DNA of 12,589 nucleotides from Methanothrix sp. Lineage in GTDB: Archaea > Halobacteriota > Methanosarcinia > Methanotrichales > Methanotrichaceae. The stretch is from NCBI GenBank assembly GCA_028679775.1, contig JAJRAX010000039.1:1-12589 (forward strand), written 5' to 3'. The number at the start of each line of letters is the position of its first letter. The first letter of the stretch is position 1. The position numbers and the translations under genes were made by a program. The notes under the pieces are model-generated. The model saw nothing but the letters and a program-made list of their open reading frames with translations. It did not search any database and was not told the DNA's origin. This document shows positions 1 through 7,224 of the stretch, piece after piece.

Positions 1-1047
1 ATCTCTGTCCATGACCAGCCCACATTTCGGGCCGTTATGAATTCTTTCCGAGAGATCATATGGAACAATGGAACCACAACCAGAGCACATCTGAGATGTA
101 TAGGCAGGATTGACCAGAACAAACAATCGACCGGCACTTTCAGCCTTGTACGATAGATATGTCCTGAATCGATTCCAGCTTGCATCCAGCACGCTCTTGG
201 CCATCCAAGGTTTATTCTCGATCAGATTTTTTGAGAAACCATCTTCCATGCAAATGGTGCCGTAATCATTGACTATCTGATGACTGAGTTGATGGGCAAA
301 GTTATCCCGAAGATTTCCGAGATGTTCATAGATATGGCTGACTTTCTTGGCAGCTTTCCGGCGTTCCGGGGATTTGTGAGGGAGATTATCTTTCTTACTC
401 TGTTCTCTAGAAAGCCTTTCTTCGCAGGCAGCTAGGTATCTTTGATTCTCTATGAAAATCCCATCTGAGAACACTGCGAAATTGGATATTCCAACGCCTA
501 TGCCTACAGCTTTAACGGAATTTGCAGCGGCGTTCTTTGGAGCATCTTCTACCAGAAATGAGACATACCATTTCTTTGTTGCAGATCTCCGAATGGTCAG
601 CCTCTTAATGGTTCCTTCAACTTTGCGATGCAACCAAACCTTAAGATCGCCGATCTTCGAGAGATGCAAGATACCATCTGAGAATGTAAAACCGCTTTGA
701 GGATACGTTAAGCTGTCATACCAGTTTTTGCCCTTGAACCTTGGATAACCAGATTCTTCTCCGGCCTTGACCCTTCGGAAAAACGCTTTGAAGGCTAGAT
801 CTACTCGTTGAACGGCTTCTTGGAGAACCTGTGAATAGACTTCTGACAGATCTGGTTTGGATTCTTTCCAGATAGGCAGCATCTTCTTGGATTCGAAGTA
901 GCTTATGGAACGATCTTCATTCTCCAAAGCATTCTTTCTTAATGCAAGTGTTTCATTATAGACCCACCTACACAGATCAAGTTGCCTATTCAATATTGCA
1001 ACTTGCGACTTTGTGGGCTTCAATCTATAACGAAACACTTTAGGCAT
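1..1047 (-). CDS. tnpB: TnpB-family RNA-guided nuclease homologue, catalytically impaired, 3' end outside window
   Basis: The frame is open for 349 codons from ATG (1047-1045) to the left edge, so the C-terminus is missing. The N-terminal motif VFRYRLKPTKSQ (residues 4-15), the RuvC-like region from about 180, CMEDG (266-270), the TSQMCSGCG zinc finger (317-325) and GLVMDRD (343-349) identify IS200/IS605-type TnpB. Active TnpBs are RNA-guided DNA nucleases using a RuvC D-E-D triad. Here the usual GIDxG motif reads GIGVG, so the first catalytic Asp is Gly184 (codon GGC, 498-496). Glu268 and the DRD motif remain. The second zinc-finger pair, normally CxxC, is G339-x-x-C342 (Gly codon 33-31). 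No tnpA lies on the 5' side, so it looks like a solo tnpB. Its start lies 162 nt from the divergent gpmI start. It is either a decaying copy or a nuclease-dead, repurposed protein. Family assignment is secure; current function is not. Confidence 0.93.
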   Translation of the reverse strand, partial: MPKVFRYRLKPTKSQVAILNRQLDLCRWVYNETLALRKNALENEDRSISYFESKKMLPIWKESKPDLSEVYSQVLQEAVQRVDLAFKAFFRRVKAGEESGYPRFKGKNWYDSLTYPQSGFTFSDGILHLSKIGDLKVWLHRKVEGTIKRLTIRRSATKKWYVSFLVEDAPKNAAANSVKAVGIGVGISNFAVFSDGIFIENQRYLAACEERLSREQSKKDNLPHKSPERRKAAKKVSHIYEHLGNLRDNFAHQLSHQIVNDYGTICMEDGFSKNLIENKPWMAKSVLDASWNRFRTYLSYKAESAGRLFVLVNPAYTSQMCSGCGSIVPYDLSERIHNGPKCGLVMDRD

Positions 1048-1057
1048 TATTAGTTAA

Positions 1058-1073
1058 TAGGCATTATTGCCTA
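1058..1073. repeat. Small palindrome at the 5' side of tnpB
   Basis: An inverted repeat, TAGGCA / TGCCTA, with a 4-nt TTAT loop lies 11 nt upstream of the tnpB start. Subterminal hairpins are typical at the ends of IS200/IS605 elements, so it could mark the left end. It could equally be an operator in the tnpB-gpmI divergent region. The stem is only 6 bp. Confidence 0.35.
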
Positions 1074-1085
1074 ATATAGTTGTTG

Positions 1086-1118
1086 GTCTATAGGTACAGG
1101 CTGTATCCCGTCAATGAA
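1086..1118 (+). pseudogene. Possible relic of a second tnpB N-terminus, facing right
   Basis: Reading right from 1086, the translation is [11 protein letters not shown]. This matches the conserved TnpB N-terminus and is close to VFRYRLKPTKSQ in the leftward tnpB that starts 39 nt away. Codons differ, so it is not an inverted copy of the same DNA. Similarity ends after about 11 residues, and the frame then runs open into gpmI through sequence that resembles neither TnpB nor phosphoglycerate mutase. It may be an insertion scar of another element; chance is possible because the match is short. Confidence 0.25.
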
Positions 1119-1173
1119 TTGGCGGGGATTAGCCCTGATTCCGTCCTAACTCGCCTGGATCTTCGACGCAGAT

Positions 1174-1183
1174 CTAATATATT
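1174..1183 (+). promoter_or_regulatory. Candidate TATA box for gpmI
   Basis: CTAATATATT is centred about 30 nt before the gpmI ATG. Archaeal TATA boxes sit roughly 25-27 nt before the transcription start, which would place that start only a few nucleotides before 1209. No Shine-Dalgarno motif is evident, so a leaderless or near-leaderless message is inferred. Confidence 0.45.
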
Positions 1184-1208
1184 TGCATCACACATCAACC
1201 CATCTGAG

Positions 1209-2747
1209 ATGAAGCCAATAGCGATAATAATCATGGACGGCTTCGGCATCAGCCCTATCGAAGAAGGCAATGCCATCGCCAAGGCAAAGAAGCCCAACCT
1301 GGACAGATTCTGGAAGAATTATCCTACCACCACTCTCTCCGCCTCAGGCCTCGCCGTCGGCCTGCCTCGCGGCCAGATGGGCAACTCTGAGGTTGGGCAT
1401 CTCAACATCGGTGGCGGCAGGATAGTCTACCAGGACTATACAAGAATCAGCCTGGCAGTTGAAGATGGCACACTCGCTAAAAACCAGGTCCTCATTCAGG
1501 CCATGCAAGCGGCAAAAGGCACAAGGCTGCACCTGATGGGTCTCCTGTCCGACGGCGGAGTGCACAGCCACATCACCCATCTTTTTGCTCTCCTGGAGAT
1601 GGCAGCCAGGTTGGGCCTGGAAGAGGTCTATGTCCACGCCATACTGGATGGACGGGACGTCCCGCCAAGAAGCGCTCTCGCCTACTTTTCGGAGCTGGAG
1701 GAGAAGATCAGAGAGATCGGCGTTGGCCGGGTGGCAACGATCTCGGGTCGCTACTACACGATGGACCGGGATCGACGCTGGGAGAGGGTTGAGAAGTCCT
1801 ACCGCTGCTTGACAGAAGGCCAGGGCCTCTCTGCCGAGACCGCTCGCGAGGCTGTGGAGAACGGATACAATCGAGGCGAGAACGATGAATTTCTCCAGCC
1901 CACTGTTGTGGATAGAACAGGACTCATCCAGGAGGACGACAGCATCATATTCTTCAACTTCCGTCCAGACAGAGCCCGGGAGATCACCAGGACCTTTGTT
2001 GACAGGAGCTTCTCGGAATTTGCTATAAAACCGATAAACGTCCACTACACCTGTATGACCCAGTACGATGCCTCTTTAGGTGTGCCCATCGCCTTTCCGG
2101 CCCAGAACCTGGACGACACATTGGGCGAGGTTATAAGCCGGGCCGGCCTGCAACAGCTTCGCATAGCTGAGACCGAGAAGTATGCCCATGTCACCTACTT
2201 CTTCAACGGCGGAAAGGAGACGCCGAACCCCGGAGAGGACCGCTGTCTCATCGCCTCCCCAAAGGTTGCCACATACGACCTTCAGCCGGAGATGAGCGCT
2301 ATTTTGGTCCGGGATGAAGTGATCGCCCGCATTAACTCAGAAAAATATGATCTGATCGTCCTCAACTTCGCTAACCCTGATATGGTGGGCCACACAGGAA
2401 TATTCGATGCGGCAGTCAAGGCCGTGGAGACCGTCGACGGCTGCGTGGGAGCGGTAGTCGATGCGATCTTAGAGAAGGGCGGTGCCGTGCTTCTCACAGC
2501 CGACCATGGAAACGCCGAGAAGATGAGAGATGAGACCACCGGCCAGCCCCACACAGCTCACACCACCAATCCCGTGCCGTTCTCTCTCATAATAGACGGC
2601 GGAGATGGATGCAATGGCGACAAGAAGTACAGACTGCGTGAGGACGGAATTTTGGCGGACATTGCCCCCACGGTGTTGCAGCTCTTGCATATCAATCAGC
2701 CCCATGCGATGACCGGAAAAAGTCTCATCAGATACTGCAATGCGTAA
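1209..2747 (+). CDS. gpmI: 2,3-bisphosphoglycerate-independent phosphoglycerate mutase
   Basis: A 512-aa cytosolic enzyme that interconverts 3- and 2-phosphoglycerate in glycolysis and gluconeogenesis, using two metal ions and a phosphoserine intermediate. It belongs to the alkaline-phosphatase superfamily. Visible motifs are MDGFG (9-13, metal Asp10), MGNSEVGH (57-64) with nucleophile Ser60, [57 protein letters not shown] and [12 protein letters not shown] near the C-terminus. All expected catalytic motifs are present and the length is normal for the family. I chose ATG 1209 because [13 protein letters not shown] is the usual N-terminus. The frame is open back to a TTG at 1080, but that 43-residue extension does not resemble the family. 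The gene overlaps the next one by 8 nt, suggesting cotranscription. Its role as the acetate-grown methanogen's gluconeogenic mutase is inferred from the likely host. Confidence 0.97.
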   Translation: MKPIAIIIMDGFGISPIEEGNAIAKAKKPNLDRFWKNYPTTTLSASGLAVGLPRGQMGNSEVGHLNIGGGRIVYQDYTRISLAVEDGTLAKNQVLIQAMQAAKGTRLHLMGLLSDGGVHSHITHLFALLEMAARLGLEEVYVHAILDGRDVPPRSALAYFSELEEKIREIGVGRVATISGRYYTMDRDRRWERVEKSYRCLTEGQGLSAETAREAVENGYNRGENDEFLQPTVVDRTGLIQEDDSIIFFNFRPDRAREITRTFVDRSFSEFAIKPINVHYTCMTQYDASLGVPIAFPAQNLDDTLGEVISRAGLQQLRIAETEKYAHVTYFFNGGKETPNPGEDRCLIASPKVATYDLQPEMSAILVRDEVIARINSEKYDLIVLNFANPDMVGHTGIFDAAVKAVETVDGCVGAVVDAILEKGGAVLLTADHGNAEKMRDETTGQPHTAHTTNPVPFSLIIDGGDGCNGDKKYRLREDGILADIAPTVLQLLHINQPHAMTGKSLIRYCNA

Positions 2748-3318
2748 AAGAATAGCCCTCTATCGCAAATACCTGGAAACGACCAACGCCCAAGAGATAG
2801 CCCGGCGTCTCTTCGTCATGAACGCCTTCGATGGTGCTCTCACCATCATGGGCGTGGTCATCGGGGCACACTTCTCAGGAGTCTCCGACCCACATATCAT
2901 CATCACCGCAGGCATTGCCGGCAGCCTGGCTATGGGAATCTCCGGCATCAGTGGTGCCTTTCTCGCCGAGCGGGCCGAAAGAAAAAGGGATCTAAGAAAG
3001 CTGGAGACGGCCATGCTCAAGAATCTGGACGATACCCACTACGCAAGGGCCACAGAGTTCGCGTCCGTCATTGTCGCAATTGTGGATGGCATAAGCCCAG
3101 CATTGAGCGCCGCCATTCTGGTCATGCCATATTTTTTTGTGCCGGATATCAGCATGTACTGGGCTTTTTATGGTTCACTTGTCCTGAGCCTGGTTGTTTT
3201 GTTCACCCTGGGCGTCTTTTTAGCCAGGATCAGCGACGAGAAGCCGATTGTCTCCGGCATCCAGATGATAATGGTCGGCATTACAACTATCATCATCGTC
3301 AGCCTGGTGGCGCAATAG
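2740..3318 (+). CDS. VIT1/CCC1-type membrane protein (TIGR00267-like)
   Basis: A 192-aa integral membrane protein with about five hydrophobic segments (near 27-45, 53-76, 105-131, 138-162 and 170-190). The first segment carries [13 protein letters not shown] and the second ends in [20 protein letters not shown]. This DG...G...G plus charged-loop layout is that of the VIT1/CCC1 family, whose characterised members move Fe2+ or Mn2+ into vacuoles. Archaeal homologues of this short type are usually labelled as uncharacterised membrane proteins, so metal transport is inferred from family only. A basic/acidic stretch at 77-104 ([14 protein letters not shown]...) matches the cytoplasmic metal-binding loop position of VIT proteins but is short. 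The ATG lies inside the end of gpmI, so translation is probably coupled, although no functional link to glycolysis is obvious. Confidence 0.8.
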   Translation: MRKRIALYRKYLETTNAQEIARRLFVMNAFDGALTIMGVVIGAHFSGVSDPHIIITAGIAGSLAMGISGISGAFLAERAERKRDLRKLETAMLKNLDDTHYARATEFASVIVAIVDGISPALSAAILVMPYFFVPDISMYWAFYGSLVLSLVVLFTLGVFLARISDEKPIVSGIQMIMVGITTIIIVSLVAQ

Positions 3319-3333
3319 CCCTGCTGCCCAATG

Positions 3334-3344
3334 CCTTTTTGTTT
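3334..3344 (+). terminator. T-rich tract after the gpmI-VIT operon
   Basis: The run CCTTTTTGTTT lies about 16 nt after the stop codon and has no strong hairpin before it. Archaeal transcription commonly ends at such U-rich tracts without a stem-loop. It also precedes a new promoter, which fits an operon boundary. Confidence 0.45.
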
Positions 3345-3380
3345 TGCTGCGGTTTTCCGGCTCGTCGGATCTCAAAAGCA

Positions 3381-3387
3381 TTTAATA
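3381..3387 (+). promoter_or_regulatory. Candidate TATA box for the M20 peptidase gene
   Basis: TTTAATA is preceded by a purine-rich AAAAGCA that could serve as the BRE. It is centred about 28 nt before the ATG at 3412, and there is no Shine-Dalgarno between. The spacing implies transcription starting at or next to the start codon. Confidence 0.5.
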
Positions 3388-3411
3388 GGCCTCATGGCTC
3401 TATAAGTATTC

Positions 3412-4638
3412 ATGCCAGAAGAAATCCTCCAGCCAGATAAAGAGTATCTATTGGATCTATTAAGAAAAATCATCAGCTTTCCGACAGTTGCCCCACCGGG
3501 CAGCAATTATGTGGAGATTGTGGACTGGTTGATTCCGCTCTTTAAAGAGATGGGCTTTGCCACCCAGAAGATCGTCATGCCCCAAGAGGTCTTTGCCGCT
3601 CGATGCTCTGACAGCAGGCTTGTGGGCGACCGCATCAATCTGCGAGCCGATCTCGATGTGGGCGCAAAAAAGACACTGGTAATCTATGCCCATCTGGATG
3701 TAGTGCCGGCGGAGGGGGCCTGGGATTCTGATCCCTTCCAGGTTGTGCAGAAGAGCGGACGGGTCTATGGTCGAGGCGTCTCCGACTGCAAAGGATCGAT
3801 CGCAGCCCTCATTGCCACACTAAAGGCGCTCATGGAAAAGGGCCGGCCCAAGTACAACCTCTCTGTTCTCCTGACAACAGACGAGGAGGTAGGCGGATAC
3901 TCAGGACTGTGCTATCTCACAGATCTGGGGCAGGTTAAAGGAGACCTGATGCTCTGCATGGACGGCTTTTGCGATGATGTGGTCATAGGCAGCAATGGCA
4001 TAATAACCTGGGATGTGGTGGTGCACGGCAGGTCGTCGCACAGCGGCTCAAGCTTCCTTGGCATTAATGCCGTGGAGAGATCTATTCCCGTCATGGAGGC
4101 TCTCATGACCCTTAAGAAGGTGGTTCAGGACAGGAGATCTCACCTTCCAGCCAGCACAGCTCTGGAGGCGATGGGCAAGAAGAATGTCATGCCCATACTG
4201 AATATTACTATGATCAATGGCGGCATCAAGGAGAACATAGTGCCGGACAGGTGCACCCTGCGAGGCGATCGGCGGGTTATACCTGAGGAGAGCATGGATG
4301 ATGCGATGGCAGAGATTGAGAGGACTCTCAAGCCTTTGGATGTAGAATACGATCTGAAGTTCTATCCCGGCTATCCGCCAATGATGGTCAATCCGGATCA
4401 TGCCTGGGTCGCTGAGGTCAGAGACGCTGTGCAGAAGGGCATGGGATTCTATCCCCGTCTCTCAGGAGCGCAGGGCAGCCTTGATCAGGCCTATGCTACA
4501 GAGAAGACCGGCATTCCGACTTGCGTCTTCGGAGTGGGGCGGCAGATGGAGGCCAACATCCACGGCTTGAACGAAAACGTCCGGGTGTCCGATCTGATGG
4601 GATTTGCACAGTTCTTGATAGAGCTTCTTCGGGCCTGA
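3412..4638 (+). CDS. M20-family metallopeptidase (ArgE/DapE/CPG2 type)
   Basis: A 408-aa di-zinc amidohydrolase of the M20 family. It hydrolyses an amide or peptide bond next to a free carboxylate, but the substrate cannot be read from sequence. Metal and catalytic residues are all visible: H94-x-D96 in YAHLDVVP, bridging D125 in GRGVSDCKGS, E158/E159 in TTDEEVGG, D184 in CMDGF and H384 in NIHGLNE. The lid/dimerisation domain (about 200-310) carries VHGRSSHSG (H210), which supplies the trans-acting His in dimers. Archaeal neighbours of this type are variously labelled succinyl-diaminopimelate desuccinylase, acetylornithine deacetylase or dipeptidase. No lysine or arginine biosynthesis genes adjoin it, so I leave the specificity open. 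mobB begins 3 nt after the stop, so the two are probably cotranscribed. Confidence 0.93.
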   Translation: MPEEILQPDKEYLLDLLRKIISFPTVAPPGSNYVEIVDWLIPLFKEMGFATQKIVMPQEVFAARCSDSRLVGDRINLRADLDVGAKKTLVIYAHLDVVPAEGAWDSDPFQVVQKSGRVYGRGVSDCKGSIAALIATLKALMEKGRPKYNLSVLLTTDEEVGGYSGLCYLTDLGQVKGDLMLCMDGFCDDVVIGSNGIITWDVVVHGRSSHSGSSFLGINAVERSIPVMEALMTLKKVVQDRRSHLPASTALEAMGKKNVMPILNITMINGGIKENIVPDRCTLRGDRRVIPEESMDDAMAEIERTLKPLDVEYDLKFYPGYPPMMVNPDHAWVAEVRDAVQKGMGFYPRLSGAQGSLDQAYATEKTGIPTCVFGVGRQMEANIHGLNENVRVSDLMGFAQFLIELLRA

Positions 4639-4641
4639 AAG

Positions 4642-5079
4642 ATGAAGGTAATTTCAGTAGTTGGGACAAAAAAAACCGGCAAGACCACTCTGGTCTGTGC
4701 GCTTGTAGCGGCTCTGGCCAAATATGGTCGGGTGGGCACCATCAAGAACATGGTCTCTCATTCAGTGGACCAGGGCGATACCAAGCGCCACTTCGATGCA
4801 GGAGCGGATATGGTTGTGGGTCTCGGAGAGGCGCGGCTGATAGTTAAACGAGAGCGAGGCGATCTCGATTCCGCACTGGCCGAGCTTGAGGCTGAGGGGA
4901 TGGACTACGTTGTAGTCGAGGGCTTCAAGCACAGCAGTCTTGCAAAGATCTCGATGGCTGACATAGATGTCGCAAATGTTGTGAGGAGGGTGAATCTGGC
5001 GGACATCACTTCAGCGCTGGTGGAGGAGCTGGCGCAGATGGTGCGGGGGATGAAGGAGTACGGAGCATCGAATGAATGA
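4642..5079 (+). CDS. mobB: Molybdopterin-guanine dinucleotide biosynthesis protein MobB
   Basis: A 145-aa P-loop GTP-binding protein. The Walker A motif GTKKTGKT spans residues 8-15, followed by DTKRHFDAGAD (46-56) and VVVEGFKHS (90-98), all characteristic of MobB. In the family MobB assists MobA in adding GMP to molybdopterin to make the guanine dinucleotide cofactor. In methanogens a pterin guanine dinucleotide with Mo or W is used by formylmethanofuran dehydrogenase, so the likely role is supply of that cofactor (inference). No mobA or moa gene is visible here. The gene lies immediately behind the M20 peptidase with no room for its own promoter. Length is close to that of stand-alone MobB proteins, and there is no sign of truncation. 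Confidence 0.92.
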   Translation: MKVISVVGTKKTGKTTLVCALVAALAKYGRVGTIKNMVSHSVDQGDTKRHFDAGADMVVGLGEARLIVKRERGDLDSALAELEAEGMDYVVVEGFKHSSLAKISMADIDVANVVRRVNLADITSALVEELAQMVRGMKEYGASNE

Positions 5080-5082
5080 CGT

Positions 5083-5316
5083 TTGCCTTACTGCTTTTCT
5101 ATAACTGCAAAGGCAAATAGAAGATGGATCAATGACCTTCCGGACATTATACCAAATCAAACTTACATATCCCCAAATCTCGGCCAGACTTATCTCAAGA
5201 AGCTGGCTGAGGTGCCTTACATCATCAGAATTACCCCTAAATTGAATGCACCGCAGCTCAATCCAACGGAAAAGTTCAACAATGAGAAACACCATGCATC
5301 TGATCGTAGGAGATGA
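5083..5316 (+). other. Unassigned ORF or decayed gene between mobB and the CxxC protein
   Basis: This 240-nt stretch holds one open frame of 77 codons, starting only with TTG and lacking a Shine-Dalgarno. I recognise no family with confidence. The C-terminal APQLNPTEKFNNE faintly resembles the SPxLNPIEKxWNE segment near the last catalytic Glu of IS630-type DDE transposases, which would make it a transposase remnant. That similarity covers only about a dozen residues. No tRNA, hairpin array or promoter stands out. Treat it as probable non-coding or relic DNA. Confidence 0.2.
5308..5312 (+). promoter_or_regulatory. Shine-Dalgarno site for the 58-aa CxxC protein
   Basis: AGGAG lies 10 nt before the ATG at 5323. 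It supports this start and argues that the short frame, missed by a length cutoff, is translated. Confidence 0.55.
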
Positions 5317-5322
5317 ATCCAA

Positions 5323-5499
5323 ATGGCTGATTGCGAATTATGTACCCGTGCTCGACCGTTGCTCTTTCCCATAAAAGCTCCAGTCCACAACCTCAGTTAC
5401 CCTGAAGGCGCATACAAGGGCGTGTGCGACATCTGCCTGGAGAACCTGGAGAAGGGATGGCAGCAGTACTATGGTGCCAAGCCGGAATCCAAGAAATAA
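5323..5499 (+). CDS. Small CxxC zinc-ribbon-like protein, 58 aa
   Basis: A short frame encodes a 58-residue protein starting MADCELCTRARPLLFP. Two Cys pairs, C4-x-x-C7 and a second CxxC in GVCDICLENLEKGW (about residues 35-38), are about 28 residues apart. Four cysteines in two CxxC knuckles are the usual arrangement for binding one zinc ion. The C-terminus (WQQYYGAKPESKK) is short and basic. There is an AGGAG site 10 nt upstream and a T-rich tract after the stop, so it looks like a self-contained gene. I recognise no named family. Small zinc proteins of this sort in archaea often contact nucleic acid or other proteins, but nothing here shows which. Coding status is well supported; function is unknown. 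Confidence 0.7.
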   Translation: MADCELCTRARPLLFPIKAPVHNLSYPEGAYKGVCDICLENLEKGWQQYYGAKPESKK

Positions 5500-5517
5500 T
5501 ATTAAATCCTCAAACTA

Positions 5518-5522
5518 TTTTT
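5518..5522 (+). terminator. T-run after the CxxC protein gene
   Basis: Five T residues lie 19 nt after the stop codon, within a locally AT-rich stretch. No stem precedes them. This is consistent with archaeal U-tract termination but weak by itself. Confidence 0.3.
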
Positions 5523-5534
5523 GTATTATCGCGC

Positions 5535-5556
5535 AAGGCCTGCCTTAAGTGGCCTT
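5535..5556. repeat. Inverted repeat upstream of the OB-fold gene
   Basis: AAGGCC (5535-5540) pairs with GGCCTT (5551-5556) around a 10-nt loop. The loop contains TGCCTTAA, nearly repeated directly after as TGCCTTAG (5557-5564). No T-run follows, so it is less likely a terminator. It sits 27 nt before the next start codon and could be an operator or 5'-UTR hairpin. Confidence 0.35.
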
Positions 5557-5582
5557 TGCCTTAGCTCGAAGGATTTGAGATC

Positions 5583-5963
5583 ATGAGGATGCAAAAAGAG
5601 GAGAAGACTGCAGTTGTGCTGCTCCTCATGGCATTGGGGTCTTTAGCGATTGCTTTTTGGGCTTTTAATTCTGAGGAGAGCATTCAGGACGATAATGCAT
5701 CCGCAAAGCATGACGAACAAATCTCCGTCGAGGGACTTGTAACTGAGATGAATCCCACAAAGAGCGGTGGCAATCTCATCATAGAACTCGATTCGACTCC
5801 ACTGCCTGTGTTTATTCCTCGCGATTCGGGGGCAGAGGAGATTTTGAGAAGGGTGAGTTTGGGGGACCGAATTCAGGTAAACGGTGTTCTTTGGGAGTAC
5901 AACGGCAATAAAGAGATTAAGCTGGAAAGAGCCGAAGATCTGGAAAGAATAGATACGGGATGA
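5583..5963 (+). CDS. Membrane-anchored OB-fold protein
   Basis: A 126-aa protein with one N-terminal hydrophobic segment (about residues 9-28) that would anchor it with the rest outside the membrane. A polar linker (29-45) follows. Then comes a compact domain (about 46-120) with the rhythm of an OB fold: ISVEGLVTEMN, a GNLIIELDS strand, VFIPRD, LGDRIQVNGVLWEYNG and KEIKLERAEDL. The motif 'GD-x-[IV]-x-V-x-G' before the last strands is typical of OB-fold nucleic-acid-binding domains. If the topology is right, the OB domain faces the cell exterior, where oligosaccharide or protein binding would be more likely than nucleic acid. The role is unknown. It is the last gene of normal base composition before the AT-rich island. 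Confidence 0.65.
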   Translation: MRMQKEEKTAVVLLLMALGSLAIAFWAFNSEESIQDDNASAKHDEQISVEGLVTEMNPTKSGGNLIIELDSTPLPVFIPRDSGAEEILRRVSLGDRIQVNGVLWEYNGNKEIKLERAEDLERIDTG

Positions 5964-6049
5964 CGTTTGCAGAATTGTGCAGGTCGATATGGCCGAATTA
6001 ACCAAACGCTACTAAATATATTGAAATAGTATTAATATAATTTTCGTAA

Positions 6050-6059
6050 TTTTTATATA
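6050..6059 (+). promoter_or_regulatory. Strong candidate TATA box for the island operon
   Basis: TTTTTATATA matches the archaeal TATA consensus closely. It lies about 110 nt before the first island gene, giving a predicted transcription start near 6080 and a leader of about 85 nt. A second TATA-like site, TTATTATAATA (6132-6142), is close enough to the ATG for a leaderless transcript. Which of the two is used cannot be decided from sequence. Confidence 0.4.
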
Positions 6060-6165
6060 GAGGATTAACTATTTATAGCAAAGAGATAACAGGCGGGAAA
6101 TGATTATGTAAATTGAGATGTAAAAAGAGCAGTTATTATAATATCTGCCGCTTGGGTGAGGTTGG

Positions 6166-7224
6166 ATGACATCCGATATTGATTTTAAGATAGAATTTCA
6201 GCATATTATGTCCCATACATTTCCTGGATTCTTTTCTGCAATAACCTTGTTTATGTTAATAGATGTATGGAGCCCAATGGAGCTTACATCTCTTGTGATA
6301 GGCAACATAAGCGGGTTGTTATCGTTTGTTGGACTAATTTTAATCATTGGGACAATTTTTGGAATAATTATTGATGGAATACATCATAATATAATCGAAG
6401 ATCACATCTTCGATAAGCTAAATGGGTATAAAAAGACGACGTATGTCAAGTACCAATGGATGAGAAAATGCGGAGGGCTACTGCCTGCCGACAATTTTTG
6501 CAATGGTCCCGATTTATGCAGTAAATGCAAAAATATCGAAAATGTCGAAAAAGAGCCGACATATGTGGATAATTGGGAGGATATAAAGACTGATAAGGGC
6601 AGACTCAAAAGTTTTCTAATCAAGACTGGTCATATTGATGCCAGTGATGTTATACATGTTGCTCCTCCCAAGGACAATACTATCACTATATCTCACTCGG
6701 ATAAAACCATTTCATTGGAGCTCAAAGACTCCAAAGTAATCTTGAAAACCGGTAGCGATATAACCGATATATTTATAGTAAAAACTGAATGTGGAAAGCA
6801 AAAGATATATCGTGATACCTGTCCGATCTTAGTGAACCAACTTACGCGTCATTACTCTTTTAAGACAATTGAAAGCAAAGTCCTGGAATTAAATAAATTC
6901 TTTGTAGATGATTCCTATAGCTATTCCGAATTTTATTCCAATACATTTCTCTCGCTAATACCATTCTCGTTGATTGTTCCATCCTTTTTATTCGAAACAT
7001 TCGAGATTACATGGTTTTCGTCTGCTGCGTTTGGGCTGTTCTCGTTCCTTTTAGCATGGGTCTGCTTATATTGCAGTTATTTTAGCTACATTAACTATGC
7101 GAAAGTTGTGAATTCAGTAATGTTTGGCTATATAAATACAAAGAAAGAAAGCGAAAATATAAAAGGCAAACTCTCTGTTGACGTAACTGGAAAGTTAACG
7201 GGGGATATCAAAGGGGGCATTTAA
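6166..7224 (+). CDS. Four-TM Cys-rich membrane protein of unknown family (island gene A)
   Basis: A 352-aa protein I cannot assign to a family. Two hydrophobic segments lie near the N-terminus (about 16-34 and 44-70, opening with HTFPGFFSAITLF) and two near the C-terminus (about 259-277 and 284-308). They bracket a polar central domain of about 185 residues. That domain begins with a Cys cluster (C102, C112, C118, C121), possibly a metal site, and also holds C209 and C219. It has no N-glycosylation sequons, suggesting it faces the cytoplasm. The C-terminal tail shows an eight-residue repeat: NIKGKLSV, DVTGKLTG, then partial DIKGGI. The start is ATG 6166 with GGGTGAGG just upstream. The stop overlaps the next ATG (TAATG), so the two proteins are almost certainly made together. 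DNA is AT-rich and unlike its neighbours. A sensor, channel-like or defence role is conceivable, but nothing in the sequence selects one. Confidence 0.75.
   Translation: MTSDIDFKIEFQHIMSHTFPGFFSAITLFMLIDVWSPMELTSLVIGNISGLLSFVGLILIIGTIFGIIIDGIHHNIIEDHIFDKLNGYKKTTYVKYQWMRKCGGLLPADNFCNGPDLCSKCKNIENVEKEPTYVDNWEDIKTDKGRLKSFLIKTGHIDASDVIHVAPPKDNTITISHSDKTISLELKDSKVILKTGSDITDIFIVKTECGKQKIYRDTCPILVNQLTRHYSFKTIESKVLELNKFFVDDSYSYSEFYSNTFLSLIPFSLIVPSFLFETFEITWFSSAAFGLFSFLLAWVCLYCSYFSYINYAKVVNSVMFGYINTKKESENIKGKLSVDVTGKLTGDIKGGI

Noticed and set aside
452..700. 82-codon rightward frame inside tnpB
   Set aside because: It is antisense to the conserved RuvC region of TnpB.
1080..1208. 43-residue N-terminal extension of gpmI from TTG 1080
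   Set aside because: Phosphoglycerate mutase similarity begins at ATG 1209, and the extension includes a TnpB-like motif unrelated to the enzyme.
1344..2045. 233-codon leftward frame inside gpmI
   Set aside because: It is antisense to a well-supported enzyme gene and shows no recognisable domain; high-GC codon structure explains the openness.
5011..5322. 103-codon leftward frame over the mobB end and the following gap
   Set aside because: It overlaps mobB antisense, has no ribosome site and matches no family known to me.
5076..5970. 11-mer ATGACGTTTGC repeated at 5076-5086 and 5960-5970, each over a stop codon
   Set aside because: Perfect 11-mers are expected several times by chance in a window this long, and no element boundary coincides with them.
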